Of a DNA stretch of 64,000 bases, positions 1 through 9,466 are shown piece by piece (the first letter of the stretch is position 1; each line of letters starts with the position of its first letter). The stretch is from Paludisphaera rhizosphaerae (GTDB lineage Bacteria > Planctomycetota > Planctomycetia > Isosphaerales > Isosphaeraceae). A model generated the notes under the pieces. The model had not been told where the DNA came from. It made no database searches and saw nothing but the letters and a program-made list of their open reading frames with translations. The position numbers and the translations under genes were made by a program. Location: NCBI RefSeq assembly GCF_011065895.1, contig NZ_JAALCR010000006.1:278087-342086 (forward strand), read 5' to 3'.

Positions 1-2
1 TT

Positions 3-845
3 TTCCGGTTCGGCGGCGACGAGGCCGAGAGCGCCCGGATCTGGCAGGACCTTCCCGAGTCGTACTGGTACATGGAGGCCCCCCGCAAGAAGCCCGGCGC
101 CCTGGTGCTGGCGGACCACGCCTCGGCGACGGGTTCCGACGGCAAGCTGCCGCTGATCCTGTACCAGTTCACCGGCGCCGGTCGGACGATGTTCCACGCG
201 ATCGACGACACCTGGCGCTGGCGGTTCCGGTCCGGCGACAAGTACTTCGGCCGGTTCTGGGTCCAGACGATCCGGTTCCTGGCCCGCTCCCGGCTGGCCG
301 GCAAGCGCCAGGCCGAGGTGCAGACCGACCGCCGCTCCTACCAGCGCGGCGAGCCCATCCAGATCCGCGTCCGGTTCCCGAACCCCGGCCTGGCGCCGGT
401 GGACGACTCGGCCTCGGTGCAGGTTGAGCGTCAGGGGGGCGTCGGCCGAACGCTCAAGCTGACGAAGCGGCCCGGCTCGCCGAACGTCTTCGAAGGGGTT
501 CTTTCCCAGGCCGCCGAGGGCGAATACACCGTCCGTCTGCTGCCGCCGCCGGTCCTGGACGGCCCGATCCCGACGTCTCAGTTCCGCGTCGAAGCGCCGG
601 CCGGCGAGTTCGAGAAGGTGCAGATGAACGAGCCCGAACTGCGCCGGGCCGCCGCGTCGACCTCCGGCGTGTATTACCCGGCCGTCGCCGCCGACGACCT
701 GCTGAAGGATCTCCCCAAACCTTCGAAGGTCCCGCTCGACACCGACCCGCCGATCCCGCTCTGGAACTCCTGGCCGATCCTGGCGTTGTTCCTGACCTTG
801 CTCACGACGGAATGGCTGCTCCGGAAACGGGCGAGGCTGGTATGA
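3..845 (+). CDS. C-terminal part of a glutamine-amidotransferase-like membrane protein
   Basis: The reading frame is open from the window edge, so the true start lies outside; an internal ATG at 72 is probably not the start. The visible part contains a segment with RFWVQTIRFLARSR that resembles the end of the class I glutamine-amidotransferase-like domain of large planctomycete membrane proteins. A beta-rich Ig-like stretch and one C-terminal membrane helix (WPILALFLTLLTTEWLL) ending in RKRARLV follow. Such proteins usually sit beside MoxR/DUF58/BatA genes, and here a DUF4175-like gene follows after 58 bp on the same strand. The family call is inferred from the C-terminal architecture. A role in envelope assembly is only a guess. 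Confidence 0.6.
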   Translation, partial: FRFGGDEAESARIWQDLPESYWYMEAPRKKPGALVLADHASATGSDGKLPLILYQFTGAGRTMFHAIDDTWRWRFRSGDKYFGRFWVQTIRFLARSRLAGKRQAEVQTDRRSYQRGEPIQIRVRFPNPGLAPVDDSASVQVERQGGVGRTLKLTKRPGSPNVFEGVLSQAAEGEYTVRLLPPPVLDGPIPTSQFRVEAPAGEFEKVQMNEPELRRAAASTSGVYYPAVAADDLLKDLPKPSKVPLDTDPPIPLWNSWPILALFLTLLTTEWLLRKRARLV

Positions 846-903
846 TGAATAGAACGCAAATCATGAGGGGCGACTCCGGTTTCGCTGTCAACGGAGGGTC
901 TCG

Positions 904-3900
904 ATGAGCCGACCTCGGACGAAACTGGAGATGCGACTGGCCGCTTTGCGCGGTCAGGTGCGACGGCTGTTGCTGACTTACGGGTTCAGCCGGGTGCTGG
1001 CGGTCGTCGTGCCGCTGATCCTGGCGGCCGGGCTGGCGGACTGGGCGTTCCATCTCGACCCGGCGGTGCGTCTCGCTCTGCTGGCGACGGTCGTCGGCGC
1101 GGCGGCCTGGGCGGCCTGGCGCTGGGTGATCCGTCCGGCGTTGACGCCGTTCGAGGACCTGGACGTCGCCATGCGGATCGAGGAGCGCTGGCCGGGCCTG
1201 GAAGACCGCCTGGCGAGCACCGTGCAGTTCCTCCAACTGCCGGCAGACGACCCGACCTACGGCTCGCCGGCCCTGCGCGAGGCGACGATTCAGCGCGCGA
1301 TGGCCGAGGTCGAGAAGCTCGACTTCCGCGAGGCCGTCGACCGCCGGCCGATCGTCCGCGCCGGGATGCTGGCGGCGGCGACGCTCCTGCTCGCCGGCTC
1401 GGCCGTGGTGCTCGACCCGTCGTCGGCGGGGATCGCGGCGCGTCGGCTGTTCGCCCCGTTCGGCAAGGTCGCCTGGCCGCAGTTGACGCATCTGGCCCTC
1501 GATAAGGCCGGCACCACCCTGAAGCTCGCCCGTGGCGACTCCTTCAGCCTGGTCGTCCGTACCGAAGCCGACTCGCGCGTTCCCGAATCGGCCAAGGTCG
1601 TCTACAAGTTCGCCGACGGCGAGGTCCGCACCGAGACGCTCTCGGTCGTCGAGGGGGGCGAGTTCCGCGGCCGGATCGATACGGTCGACCAGCCGTTCAC
1701 CTTCAGCGTGACCGGCGGCGACGATGCAGGCTCGATTCGCGACGTCACCGTCCGCGTCGTCACCCCGCCGGCGCTCACTCGCACCGACCTCCGCATCGCC
1801 CCGCCCGAATACACCGGCCTGCCGGCCGCGACGCTCGCCTCCGGCCTGACCACGTTCAAGGTGCTGGCCGGTACGCGGGTGGAGATCGACGCCTCGGCCG
1901 ACAAGCCGCTCTCCAAGGCCCTCCTTCATCGTAGCGACGTCCCCGAGCCCCAGCCGGCCCCGCTCGACGCGACGGGGAGCCGGTTCCACGTCGTCCTCAC
2001 CCCGGCGGCCGACCTGAACTTCTGGTTCGAGATCGCCGATTCGGAGGGCTTTGCCAGTCGCGAGGCCGTCCGCTACGACGTCCGGATGGTGAAGGATGAA
2101 GCGCCGAGGGTTGCGATCGTCGAGCCCAAGACCGACCGCGACGTCCCGCCCGACGCCCACATCCCGGTGGCGATCGACGTCGACGACGATTACGGGATCC
2201 AGTCGATCGGCATGAACTTCCAGATCGCCAGCGGCGACACCGAGCCCCACGACGTCGTCACGCTCCCCCTCTGGACGGCCCCCGCGCCGCAGGCTTCGGG
2301 CGTTGGGCCGGGCTCCGCCGGGACGGCGACGACGGCGGCCTCGGCGATGGTCAAGCACCAGTCGGTCAAGCACGACTGGGACCTCGCCCAGCTTCACGTC
2401 ACCCCCGGCTCGATCATCACCTTCCACGCCGACGCCCGCGACTTCCTGACGCCGAACGGCCCGAACCAGGGGAAGTCCCGCGAGCTTCGGCTGCGGATCG
2501 TCGCCAAGGAAGAGGCCGCCCGCCAGTTCGACGAGGCCCGCCGCGCTCTTCGCGAGGAGATCGCCCGGACTCTCGCCATGCAGAAGCAGGCGACCGTCCC
2601 CGTCGCCGACGCCCAGCGCGCTCTCGACCAGGCCGGCTCGCTCTCCAAGCCCCAGCGCGACGAGCTGGACAACGCGGGCCTCGTCCAGCGCCAGGTCGGC
2701 GGACGGCTCAACAACCGCGACGACGGCCTGGAGAAGAACGTCCGCAGGCTGCTGGACGACCTCCAGAACTTCAAGCTGGACAACGCCCCCGCCAAGGACC
2801 AGATGGAGCGCATGCTCGCCCAGCTCGACCGCATGCGCGACCAGAACCTCGCCGCCGCCGAGCAGTCCCTCTCCCGCGCCCGCAAGTCCCTCGACGCCGC
2901 CGCCAAGGACCAGGCCGGCGGCGACCAGAACCAGGCCAAGGACCAGAACGCCCCCCAGGACGGCGCCCAGGCTGACCAGCAGGCCGGCGACCAAAACCAG
3001 GCCCAGTCCGGCGAGCAGTCCAAGTCGCAGTCGGGCCAGCAGTCCAAATCCCAGTCAGGTCAGCAGTCGAAGTCTCAGTCGGGCCAGCAATCCAGGTCCC
3101 AGTCGGGCGAACAGTCGAAGTCGCAATCCGGCGAACAATCGCAGGCCGGCGAGCAGTCGCAGGCCGGCGAGCAGTCGCAGGCCGGCGAACAATCGAAGTC
3201 GCAGTCGGGCCAGCAGTCCAGGTCGCAGCCTTCCCAGCCTCAGCAGCCGAATCGGTCGCGGGACGTGGCGAAGGAGGCGCTCGCTCAGGCGAAGCAGAAC
3301 CAGAACGCGATCAGCAACGAGCTGCAGAAGATGCTCGACGAGCTGGGCGAGTTTGAGACCTATCGCGGGGTGGTGAAGGACATCCAGGAGCTGGTCAAGA
3401 AGCAGGAAGAGGCGATCAAGCAGTCGACGGCCGCCGGCGAGAACAAGGACCTCGCGGGCAAGAAGCGGGACGACCTGGCGCCCGACCAGAAGGCCGACCT
3501 GGCCAATCAGGCTGAGCGTCAGAAGGAACTCGCCAAGACGCTGCAGGACGCCCAGCAGAAGATGGACGAGATGGCCGGCCGTCTGGACCAGTCCGACCCC
3601 CTGGCCGCCGCCGCTCTCCGCGAGGCTGCTCAGACGAGCCGGGACGCCAGGACCGCCGGCAAGATGGAGGACGCCGCCAAGGGCGTCGAGCAGAACCGGA
3701 TGAGCGACGCCCGCAAGGCCCAGGAAGACGCCATGCAGGACCTCAAGGATCTGGCCGATCTGGTGCAGAACCGTCGCGAACGCGAGCTCGCCCGGCTGGT
3801 CAAGGAGTTGAAGAAGTCCGAGGAAGACCTGCGCAACCTCCGCGCCCGCCAGGCGAAGAACCTCAAGGCCACCCAGGACGCCAAGAAGATCGCCGACGCC

Positions 3901-4830
3901 GCCAAGCGCAAGGAAGAGCTGCAGAAGCTGGCCAAGGAGCAAGAGCAGATCCAGCAGGAGCTGAAGAAGCAGCTTCAGAAGCTCGCCAAGCTCAACGCTC
4001 AGTCGCCCTCCAAGTCGGGCTCGAAGGCCTCGGCTCGGATGTCCAAGGCCCAGCAGCAGATGGAAGAGGGAGACGAGAACGACGAGGCCGGCAACGAGGA
4101 GCGCGAAGCGCTCGCCGATCTCAACGACGCCCAGGACGATCTGGAGCAGGAACGCCGCGACGCCGAGGAGCGGCTGGCCAACGAGCAACTCGTCCGGATG
4201 GGCGACCAGCTTAAGGGCCTCTCCGAACGCCAGACCAAACTCGTCTCCGACGCCGAGGAGTTCGACAAACTCCGCCAGCAGGTCGGCGACCTCACCCGAG
4301 GCCAGCGCGTGGGGGTCCGCAACCTGGGACAGATCGAGACCGGCATCAAGGAAGAAACCGGCGAGTTGGTCAAGCGGCTCGACGGCGCCCCCGTCTTCGC
4401 GTTGACCCTCAAACGCGCCTCCGACGACATGGACGCCGCCTCGGCGGGCCTCGCCGCACTCAAGACCGGCCCCGAGGCCCTCGACCCCGCCCGCGCCGCG
4501 TCTCGACGCTTCGCCCAGCTCATCGAGGCCCTCAAACGCGACGAGGGCAAGGGTGAGGGAGGCGGAGGTGGCGGCGGTGGCGGAGGCGGTGGAGGTGGTG
4601 GCGGGGGTGGAGGCGACGGCATCCCCCCCACGGCCCAGATCAAGATGATCAAGGCGCTTCAGGAAGAGATCAACGAACGCACCGAGTCCCTCGACGAGTT
4701 GAAGCGTCGGAAGAAGGAACTGACCCCCGATCAGCTCGCCGAGGTCGATCGGCTGGCGACCGACCAGGGCGCTCTGGCCGACATCGTCCGCGACATGTCC
4801 CGCCCCCGCCACGACGACGGAGAGGAGTGA
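904..4830 (+). CDS. DUF4175-like giant coiled-coil membrane protein
   Basis: This 1308-residue protein starts with a cytosolic segment and hydrophobic helices (about residues 33-70 and 150-165). Beta-rich, probably periplasmic, domains follow (about 200-520), then a very long Gln/Lys/Glu-rich coiled coil (about 540-1180). Two low-complexity tracts are striking: a Ser-Gln-Gly tract built on QSGEQSKSQ-type repeats (about residues 699-776), and about 20 consecutive glycines near 1219-1238. The architecture matches the DUF4175-like proteins found in planctomycete MoxR/BatA-type clusters. GGAGGG lies just before the ATG. The next gene begins 3 bp after the stop, so they are almost certainly co-transcribed. 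The function is unknown. The glycine and QS tracts may vary in length between strains. Confidence 0.75.
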   Translation: MSRPRTKLEMRLAALRGQVRRLLLTYGFSRVLAVVVPLILAAGLADWAFHLDPAVRLALLATVVGAAAWAAWRWVIRPALTPFEDLDVAMRIEERWPGLEDRLASTVQFLQLPADDPTYGSPALREATIQRAMAEVEKLDFREAVDRRPIVRAGMLAAATLLLAGSAVVLDPSSAGIAARRLFAPFGKVAWPQLTHLALDKAGTTLKLARGDSFSLVVRTEADSRVPESAKVVYKFADGEVRTETLSVVEGGEFRGRIDTVDQPFTFSVTGGDDAGSIRDVTVRVVTPPALTRTDLRIAPPEYTGLPAATLASGLTTFKVLAGTRVEIDASADKPLSKALLHRSDVPEPQPAPLDATGSRFHVVLTPAADLNFWFEIADSEGFASREAVRYDVRMVKDEAPRVAIVEPKTDRDVPPDAHIPVAIDVDDDYGIQSIGMNFQIASGDTEPHDVVTLPLWTAPAPQASGVGPGSAGTATTAASAMVKHQSVKHDWDLAQLHVTPGSIITFHADARDFLTPNGPNQGKSRELRLRIVAKEEAARQFDEARRALREEIARTLAMQKQATVPVADAQRALDQAGSLSKPQRDELDNAGLVQRQVGGRLNNRDDGLEKNVRRLLDDLQNFKLDNAPAKDQMERMLAQLDRMRDQNLAAAEQSLSRARKSLDAAAKDQAGGDQNQAKDQNAPQDGAQADQQAGDQNQAQSGEQSKSQSGQQSKSQSGQQSKSQSGQQSRSQSGEQSKSQSGEQSQAGEQSQAGEQSQAGEQSKSQSGQQSRSQPSQPQQPNRSRDVAKEALAQAKQNQNAISNELQKMLDELGEFETYRGVVKDIQELVKKQEEAIKQSTAAGENKDLAGKKRDDLAPDQKADLANQAERQKELAKTLQDAQQKMDEMAGRLDQSDPLAAAALREAAQTSRDARTAGKMEDAAKGVEQNRMSDARKAQEDAMQDLKDLADLVQNRRERELARLVKELKKSEEDLRNLRARQAKNLKATQDAKKIADAAKRKEELQKLAKEQEQIQQELKKQLQKLAKLNAQSPSKSGSKASARMSKAQQQMEEGDENDEAGNEEREALADLNDAQDDLEQERRDAEERLANEQLVRMGDQLKGLSERQTKLVSDAEEFDKLRQQVGDLTRGQRVGVRNLGQIETGIKEETGELVKRLDGAPVFALTLKRASDDMDAASAGLAALKTGPEALDPARAASRRFAQLIEALKRDEGKGEGGGGGGGGGGGGGGGGGGGDGIPPTAQIKMIKALQEEINERTESLDELKRRKKELTPDQLAEVDRLATDQGALADIVRDMSRPRHDDGEE

Positions 4831-4833
4831 TCC

Positions 4834-5826
4834 ATGCGCCGGAACATGAAGGTTCAATGGCTCGCCGCCGCGGCTTTGGCCGTTTTCGCTCCCACTTACG
4901 CCCGCGCCCAGGACGGCTCGGACGCGGCCGTCGAAGCCCTCATCAAGGACCTCGACGCCGACAAGGAGAAGAAGGCGGACGCCAAGAAGCCCGACGCCCC
5001 GAAGCAGGACGATGCGAAGAAGCCTGAAGCCAAGCCGTCCGACAAGCCCAGGGGCCAGGCCCCGGCCGACAAGCCCAAGCCCAAGCCGGCCGAGCTGACC
5101 GGCAAGGACAAGGAGCTGGACGACCTGCTGCAATCCCTGGGCGAAACCAAGGACAAGCCCGACACCCAGGACGAGCGCAAGCGTCCCGGCGCTCCCGATA
5201 TGGATCAGGACAAAGACAAGAACCAGGATGCCGGGCAGGGCGACAAGAATCAGGACCAGGACCAGAAGAACCAGGGCGGCCAGGGCCAGGGCCGGAATCG
5301 TCAGCCACGGCTCACCGACAAGGACAAGGCCATCGACGAAGAGCTCGAGGAACTCGCCGGGCGTCCCCGCAAGAGGAACCGCGACGACGGCGACGGCCAG
5401 GCTTCCGGCCCCATGGGCGAGATGATCAAGGAGATGCGCGAGGTCGAAAAGCGCCTGAGCGAGCCCGACACCGGCGAGGAAACCCGCGGCCGCCAGCAGC
5501 AACTCGTCAAGCAGATGGAGAAGCTCATCGAGCAGATCCGCCAACAACAGCAGCAGGGCGGTCAGGGGATGGCCCAGGGCCAGCAGGGCGAGCAGCAAGG
5601 CGACCAGGAGGGGAACAATCCCGGCGGCGCCCCCAACCAGCGGCTCAAGAACCCCACCGACAAGCATTCGCTGGCCAAGGGCAAGGACCAGTGGGGGCAC
5701 CTCCCTCCGGAGCAGCGGCAGGAGATGGAGAACATCAACAAGGAGGAAGCCCTCCCCACTCTGGAAGGACTGATCCGTCGGTACTACGTCTCGGTTTCCC
5801 GCGGCAAACTCAATCGTGGGGAGTGA
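4834..5826 (+). CDS. Secreted low-complexity Asp/Lys/Gln-rich coiled-coil protein
   Basis: The 330-residue product begins with a signal peptide (residues 1-24, ending TYARAQ). An extremely charged and Gln-rich region follows, with KDKNQDQ- and KPKPKP-like tracts. Predicted coiled coil covers about 195-245, and the C-terminal block is more ordered and ends KLNRGE. It starts 3 bp after the DUF4175-like stop, and its own stop is 4 bp before the next gene's ATG, so it belongs to the same transcript. The shared composition (Gln/Asp-rich coil) suggests it partners the upstream giant coiled-coil protein outside the membrane. That is inference; I do not recognise the family. Confidence 0.7.
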   Translation: MRRNMKVQWLAAAALAVFAPTYARAQDGSDAAVEALIKDLDADKEKKADAKKPDAPKQDDAKKPEAKPSDKPRGQAPADKPKPKPAELTGKDKELDDLLQSLGETKDKPDTQDERKRPGAPDMDQDKDKNQDAGQGDKNQDQDQKNQGGQGQGRNRQPRLTDKDKAIDEELEELAGRPRKRNRDDGDGQASGPMGEMIKEMREVEKRLSEPDTGEETRGRQQQLVKQMEKLIEQIRQQQQQGGQGMAQGQQGEQQGDQEGNNPGGAPNQRLKNPTDKHSLAKGKDQWGHLPPEQRQEMENINKEEALPTLEGLIRRYYVSVSRGKLNRGE

Positions 5827-5830
5827 AGAC

Positions 5831-6970
5831 ATGATCCGACGACGCTCTGTTCACGCCCTGCTCCTGGCCGCCGCGTCCGCCTCGGCGCTCGCCGCCCAGG
5901 ACGCCCCCAAGGCCGAGGCCCCCAAGCAGGAGGCCCCCGCTCAAAAGACCGATGACGACATGAAGGGCAAGAAGGCCCAATCCGTCGGCGTCTTCGGCGA
6001 GGCGATCCGCGGCGACGTCCCTGACAATAATCGCGAGTTGGTCACCCCAGAGGCCGACCGCGCGATCCAGAACGGCCTGGCCTGGCTCGCCCGCCAGCAG
6101 CAGGCCGACGGCTCGTTCGGCAGCGGGACGTATCGCGGCAACATCGCCGTGACCAGCCTCTCGGGGCTGGCCTTCATGGCGGCCGGCTCATCGCCGGGCC
6201 GCGGCCCCTACGGCGCGCAGGTGGACAAGGCCCTGTCGTACGTGATGGCGAACACGTCGCCCGCCGGCTTCATCGCCGTCGCCGCGGCGTCGACCCACGG
6301 GCCGATGTACTCCCACGGCTTCGGCGCTTTGTTCCTGGCCGAGGCCTACGGCATGACCCGCCGACCCGAGATCCGCGAGAAGCTCCAGAAGGCCATCCGG
6401 CTGATCATCGACACCCAGAACCCTGAAGGGGGCTGGCGATACCAGCCGGTCCGGGCCGACGCCGACATCTCGGTGACGATCTGCGAGATCAACGCCCTTC
6501 GAGCCGCAAGAAACGCCGGCCTGTTCATCCCCAAGGAGACGGTCGACGCCTGCATCAAGTACGTGAAGCAGGCCCAGAACCCAGACGGCGGCTTTCGGTA
6601 CATGCTCCAGGGGGGGGCCAGCGCCTTCCCCCGATCGGCCGCAGGCGTCGTGGCGTTGCAAAGCGCCGGCGTCTACGACGACAAGGAGGTTGCTGAAGGG
6701 ATCACCTATCTCAAGCAGTTCATGCGCGAGATCAAGCAGGGGAGCCGCTACAGCCACTTCTTCTACGGCCATTACTACGCCGCCCAGGCCATGTGGATCC
6801 GCGGCGGCGACGAATGGAACGAGTGGTTCCCCGCCATCCGCAACGAGTTGATCCACCGCCAGTCCGCCGCCGGCTACTGGACTGACAGCATCTGCAACGA
6901 ATACGGCACCGCCATGGCGCTCATCATTCTGCAGATGCCCAACAACTTCCTCCCCATCTTCCAGCGCTGA
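5831..6970 (+). CDS. Secreted squalene-cyclase/prenyltransferase-fold protein
   Basis: The ATG at 5831 is preferred to an upstream GTG at 5816, because it gives a clean signal peptide (MIRRRSVHALLLAAASASALAA). The 379-residue product carries repeated QxxxGxW/F-type motifs of the alpha-alpha barrel fold: QQADGSFG, QNPEGGWRY, QNPDGGFRY. The DXDD catalytic motif of class II terpene cyclases is not visible, so it is more likely a structural or binding barrel than a terpene cyclase. Planctomycetes often carry such secreted prenyltransferase/squalene-oxidase repeat proteins next to BatA/DUF4175 genes, as here. It starts 4 bp after the preceding stop. Confidence 0.75.
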   Translation: MIRRRSVHALLLAAASASALAAQDAPKAEAPKQEAPAQKTDDDMKGKKAQSVGVFGEAIRGDVPDNNRELVTPEADRAIQNGLAWLARQQQADGSFGSGTYRGNIAVTSLSGLAFMAAGSSPGRGPYGAQVDKALSYVMANTSPAGFIAVAAASTHGPMYSHGFGALFLAEAYGMTRRPEIREKLQKAIRLIIDTQNPEGGWRYQPVRADADISVTICEINALRAARNAGLFIPKETVDACIKYVKQAQNPDGGFRYMLQGGASAFPRSAAGVVALQSAGVYDDKEVAEGITYLKQFMREIKQGSRYSHFFYGHYYAAQAMWIRGGDEWNEWFPAIRNELIHRQSAAGYWTDSICNEYGTAMALIILQMPNNFLPIFQR

Positions 6971-6973
6971 GTG

Positions 6974-8572
6974 ATGACGGATCGAACCATGATGCGCAGC
7001 GAATGTGACGGACAGGCGGCGAGCCGGGGCCGCGAGGTCAAAACTCTCGTCTCCGGGCCGGGTAAGAGCCGCCGGAGTTCGGAGGGCGTCCGGACCATAA
7101 CGGCCTCCCCCCCTCGCGGGGGAAGGTGGCCTGAAGGGCCGGATGAGGGGGGATCGGCTTCGCGTGAAGAGCGATCGACCGGATGCGCGTCCGACGGCGG
7201 TCGTCCCCCTCATCTGATCGCTTCGCGATCTGTCTTCCCCCGCGAGGGGGGAAGACCGTCTTCGGTTTCCGCATCGCTCGATTCGAAGCGTGAAGACCCT
7301 CACCCGGCCCTTCGAGCCACCCTCTCCCGGGGGGGGAGGGGACTTCGATTCCGGCGCACCGCCTGGGCCCTCGTCGCCTTCCTTGCGGCCGCGGCGCCGG
7401 CCTGGTCTCAGAACGCCTCGCGTCCGGGGAGCGGGCCGATCTTTGACGTGCTGACGACGACCGGCCCCGGTTCTTCGGGGACGATCGTCGCGCTGAGCCC
7501 GGACGGGATCACGGTCGCGCCGGCGGAGGGGCCGGCGAAGGAGTTCGCGGCGACCGATCTGATCCGGCTTCGTCGCGAGTCCGAGGTCGTCGTCGGCGAG
7601 GGTTCCTACGTCGTCTTGCCGGGGGGTGATCGGCTGGCCCGGGCTCGCGTCGGCTCGGCGACGGATACGGCCGTCGAGGTGGAGGCGGAGGCGATCGGCA
7701 AGGCCAACGTCCCTCTCGACGCCCTTCTCGGCCTGATCCTGACGCCTCCCTCCGATCCAGACGCCTTCGACGCTCTGCTCCGCAAGATCCGCACGGAGCC
7801 TCGGACCAGCGAGGTCGCCTGGCTGGCCAACGGCGACCGTGTCGTCGGCTCGTTTCTGGGGATGGACGACCGCGTGGTCAAGCTCCAGTCTCAGGACGCC
7901 GCCGCTCCCCGCGAACTGGCCCGGGAAGGCGTCGTCGCCGTCGGCTTCGACCCTGCGCTGATCGCCTACCCGAAGCCCGAGGGGCCTTATCTGGAGATGG
8001 GTCTGATCGACGGTTCCCGACTCGGCGTGGTCGGGGCTAAGCTGGAGCGGGGACGGGTGTCTGGGGTTTCGCGGTTCGCGGCGAAGGTGGACGTCCCGAT
8101 CGACTCCGTGATCCAGGCGACGCCTCGGACGGAGGCCGTCCAGTATCTCTCCGAGCGTCCGGTCGACGGCAAGATCTACGTACCGTTCTTCGACATCGTC
8201 CGTCCGTTCCAGGTCGACGCCTCGGTTGAGGGCCGGCCGCTGCTGCTCAACGGATTGACGTATGATCGGGGCTTCGGCGCGTCGAGCCGGACGCTGCTGG
8301 CCTTCAAGCTCAAGCCGGGCGACCGGCGATTCCAGGCCCTCGTGGGGGTCGACGGTCGCGCCGGACCGTCGGGGAGCGTCGTCTTCCGCGTTCTGACCGA
8401 CGGCAAGGCTCGCTTCACGAGCGATCCGCTCACGTACCGCGATGCGCCCATCGCCGTCGACGTGGACCTGGAAGGCGCCAAGCTCCTGATCCTGGCCACC
8501 GAATTCGGCGAGCGCGGCGACGCCCGCGACCTGGCCGATTGGGTCGAGGCCCGCATCGTCCGCAATCCCTGA
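6974..8572 (+). CDS. NPCBM/NEW2-type secreted protein with a repeat-derived N-terminal extension
   Basis: The C-terminal third (about residues 410-530; YDRGFGASSRTLLAFKL, then a beta-sandwich ending LADWVEARIV) resembles the NPCBM/NEW2 carbohydrate-binding-module family. The only usable start codons are at the very 5' end (GTG 6971; ATG 6974, 6989 and 6992). A convincing signal-peptide core (AWALVAFLAAAAPAWS) appears only at about residue 126. Residues about 43-123 are encoded by a palindromic repeat element that also occurs elsewhere in the window. The element therefore seems to have inserted in frame between the start and the signal peptide. Whether the extended protein is still exported is unclear. 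The gene follows the upstream stop directly and is probably the last gene of the operon-like run. Confidence 0.65.
   Translation: MTDRTMMRSECDGQAASRGREVKTLVSGPGKSRRSSEGVRTITASPPRGGRWPEGPDEGGSASREERSTGCASDGGRPPHLIASRSVFPREGGRPSSVSASLDSKREDPHPALRATLSRGGRGLRFRRTAWALVAFLAAAAPAWSQNASRPGSGPIFDVLTTTGPGSSGTIVALSPDGITVAPAEGPAKEFAATDLIRLRRESEVVVGEGSYVVLPGGDRLARARVGSATDTAVEVEAEAIGKANVPLDALLGLILTPPSDPDAFDALLRKIRTEPRTSEVAWLANGDRVVGSFLGMDDRVVKLQSQDAAAPRELAREGVVAVGFDPALIAYPKPEGPYLEMGLIDGSRLGVVGAKLERGRVSGVSRFAAKVDVPIDSVIQATPRTEAVQYLSERPVDGKIYVPFFDIVRPFQVDASVEGRPLLLNGLTYDRGFGASSRTLLAFKLKPGDRRFQALVGVDGRAGPSGSVVFRVLTDGKARFTSDPLTYRDAPIAVDVDLEGAKLLILATEFGERGDARDLADWVEARIVRNP
7101..7342 (+). repeat. MITE-like palindromic element, copy A (one and a half units)
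   Basis: 7101-7258 has inverted ends: CCTCCCCCCTCGCGGGGGAAG on the left, and a matching complementary CCCCCGCGAGGGGGGAAG on the right. Conserved inner blocks read GGATGAGGGGGGA and TCCCCCTCAT. A second right-hand half unit follows at about 7296-7342 (CACCCGGCCCTTCGAGCCACC). The same design recurs at 17221-17373 and 43913-44056. No transposase is encoded, so it resembles a non-autonomous MITE or a REP-type element. It is read through as protein. Confidence 0.8.
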
Positions 8573-8598
8573 TTCACCCTCGCCGAGCCCGACCCGCC

Positions 8599-9315
8599 AT
8601 GATCGAAACTCCCCAGGGCCCGACGACGAAAGCCGCCCTCCCCGAGGTCCGGCCGGACGTGCTGGGTCACGTGGCTTCGGCCGTCGTCCACAGCGTCATC
8701 AACCGCTTCAGTGCGATCGTCAGCCAGGCGGAGATGCTCAAGGCCCGGCGGCCCACTCCCGCCGAGGCGGCCCGCCAGGCCGACGCCATCATCGCCGCCG
8801 CGCTCGAAGGTTCGACCCTCGCCCGCCGACTGGCCGAGTACGCCCGCAGCTCGACCGTCTCCGCGATGACGTCCGTCGATCTTGACGCTCTGATCACGTC
8901 CCGCCTGGCCGTCCGCCGCAACGACGCTCCCGACGGCGTCGCCCTGGTCGGCGACCTCGCCGCGCGCGCCGTCTTCCCCGGCGATGCTCCGAGGCTGTCG
9001 ATCATGCTCGATTGCCTGATCGACAACGCCTTCGAGGCTCTCGAATCGGTCGGGAGAGGCGGCCTGGTCACCGTCGCCACCCGGACCGACCCCCAGGGCT
9101 GGCTGGAACTGGACGTCCGCGACGACGGACCCGGCATGGCCCCGGACGTTCTGGAACTGGCCCTGGAGCCCTTCTTCAGCACCAAGGCGGAGCACTCCGG
9201 CCTGGGCCTCCCCCTGGCCCGCAGCCTCTGGCGCCGCCACCGGGGCGCCTTCTCCATCGACGCCCCCCTCGGCCGAGGAGCGCTGGTCAGGCTCACCCGG
9301 CCCCTTTCGGATTGA
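8599..9315 (+). CDS. Short histidine-kinase-like ATPase
   Basis: The ATG at 8599 is chosen over an upstream in-frame candidate at 8539, which overlaps the preceding gene. The 238-residue protein has a helical dimerisation/phosphoacceptor-like segment with H31 (VVHSVINRFSAIVSQ). A HATPase domain follows, with N box (DCLIDNAFEAL), G1 box (DVRDDGPGMAP), F box (ALEPFFSTK) and G2 box (HSGLGLPLARSL). It has no sensor or membrane segment, and no response regulator lies next to it. It is therefore an orphan soluble kinase, perhaps controlled by a partner protein. The F and G2 boxes are intact, so ATP binding is likely. Confidence 0.8.
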   Translation: MIETPQGPTTKAALPEVRPDVLGHVASAVVHSVINRFSAIVSQAEMLKARRPTPAEAARQADAIIAAALEGSTLARRLAEYARSSTVSAMTSVDLDALITSRLAVRRNDAPDGVALVGDLAARAVFPGDAPRLSIMLDCLIDNAFEALESVGRGGLVTVATRTDPQGWLELDVRDDGPGMAPDVLELALEPFFSTKAEHSGLGLPLARSLWRRHRGAFSIDAPLGRGALVRLTRPLSD

Positions 9316-9466
9316 GGCTCGGCCCGGCGGCGGTTGGCGTTCTCAGGTCGTCACGGACCCTCGCAGGCGGTCGCCGCCTTCGCACGTGTCAAACCGACCT
9401 TGCATCGCGGCCCGACCTCACCGAGGATGTGGCGCTTCACAACCCAGTCCGGGAGACGACTGCGCG

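Noticed and set aside
4560..4617. G-quadruplex or regulatory element in the glycine run
   Set aside because: The GGN repeat simply encodes consecutive glycines. A nucleic-acid role may exist but has no independent support.
802..5832. Long open frames on the minus strand opposite the DUF4175-like and low-complexity genes (730 and 925 codons)
   Set aside because: They are leucine/valine/glycine-rich mirrors of GC-rich codons, have no domain, and lie antisense to genes with clear features and short operon spacing.
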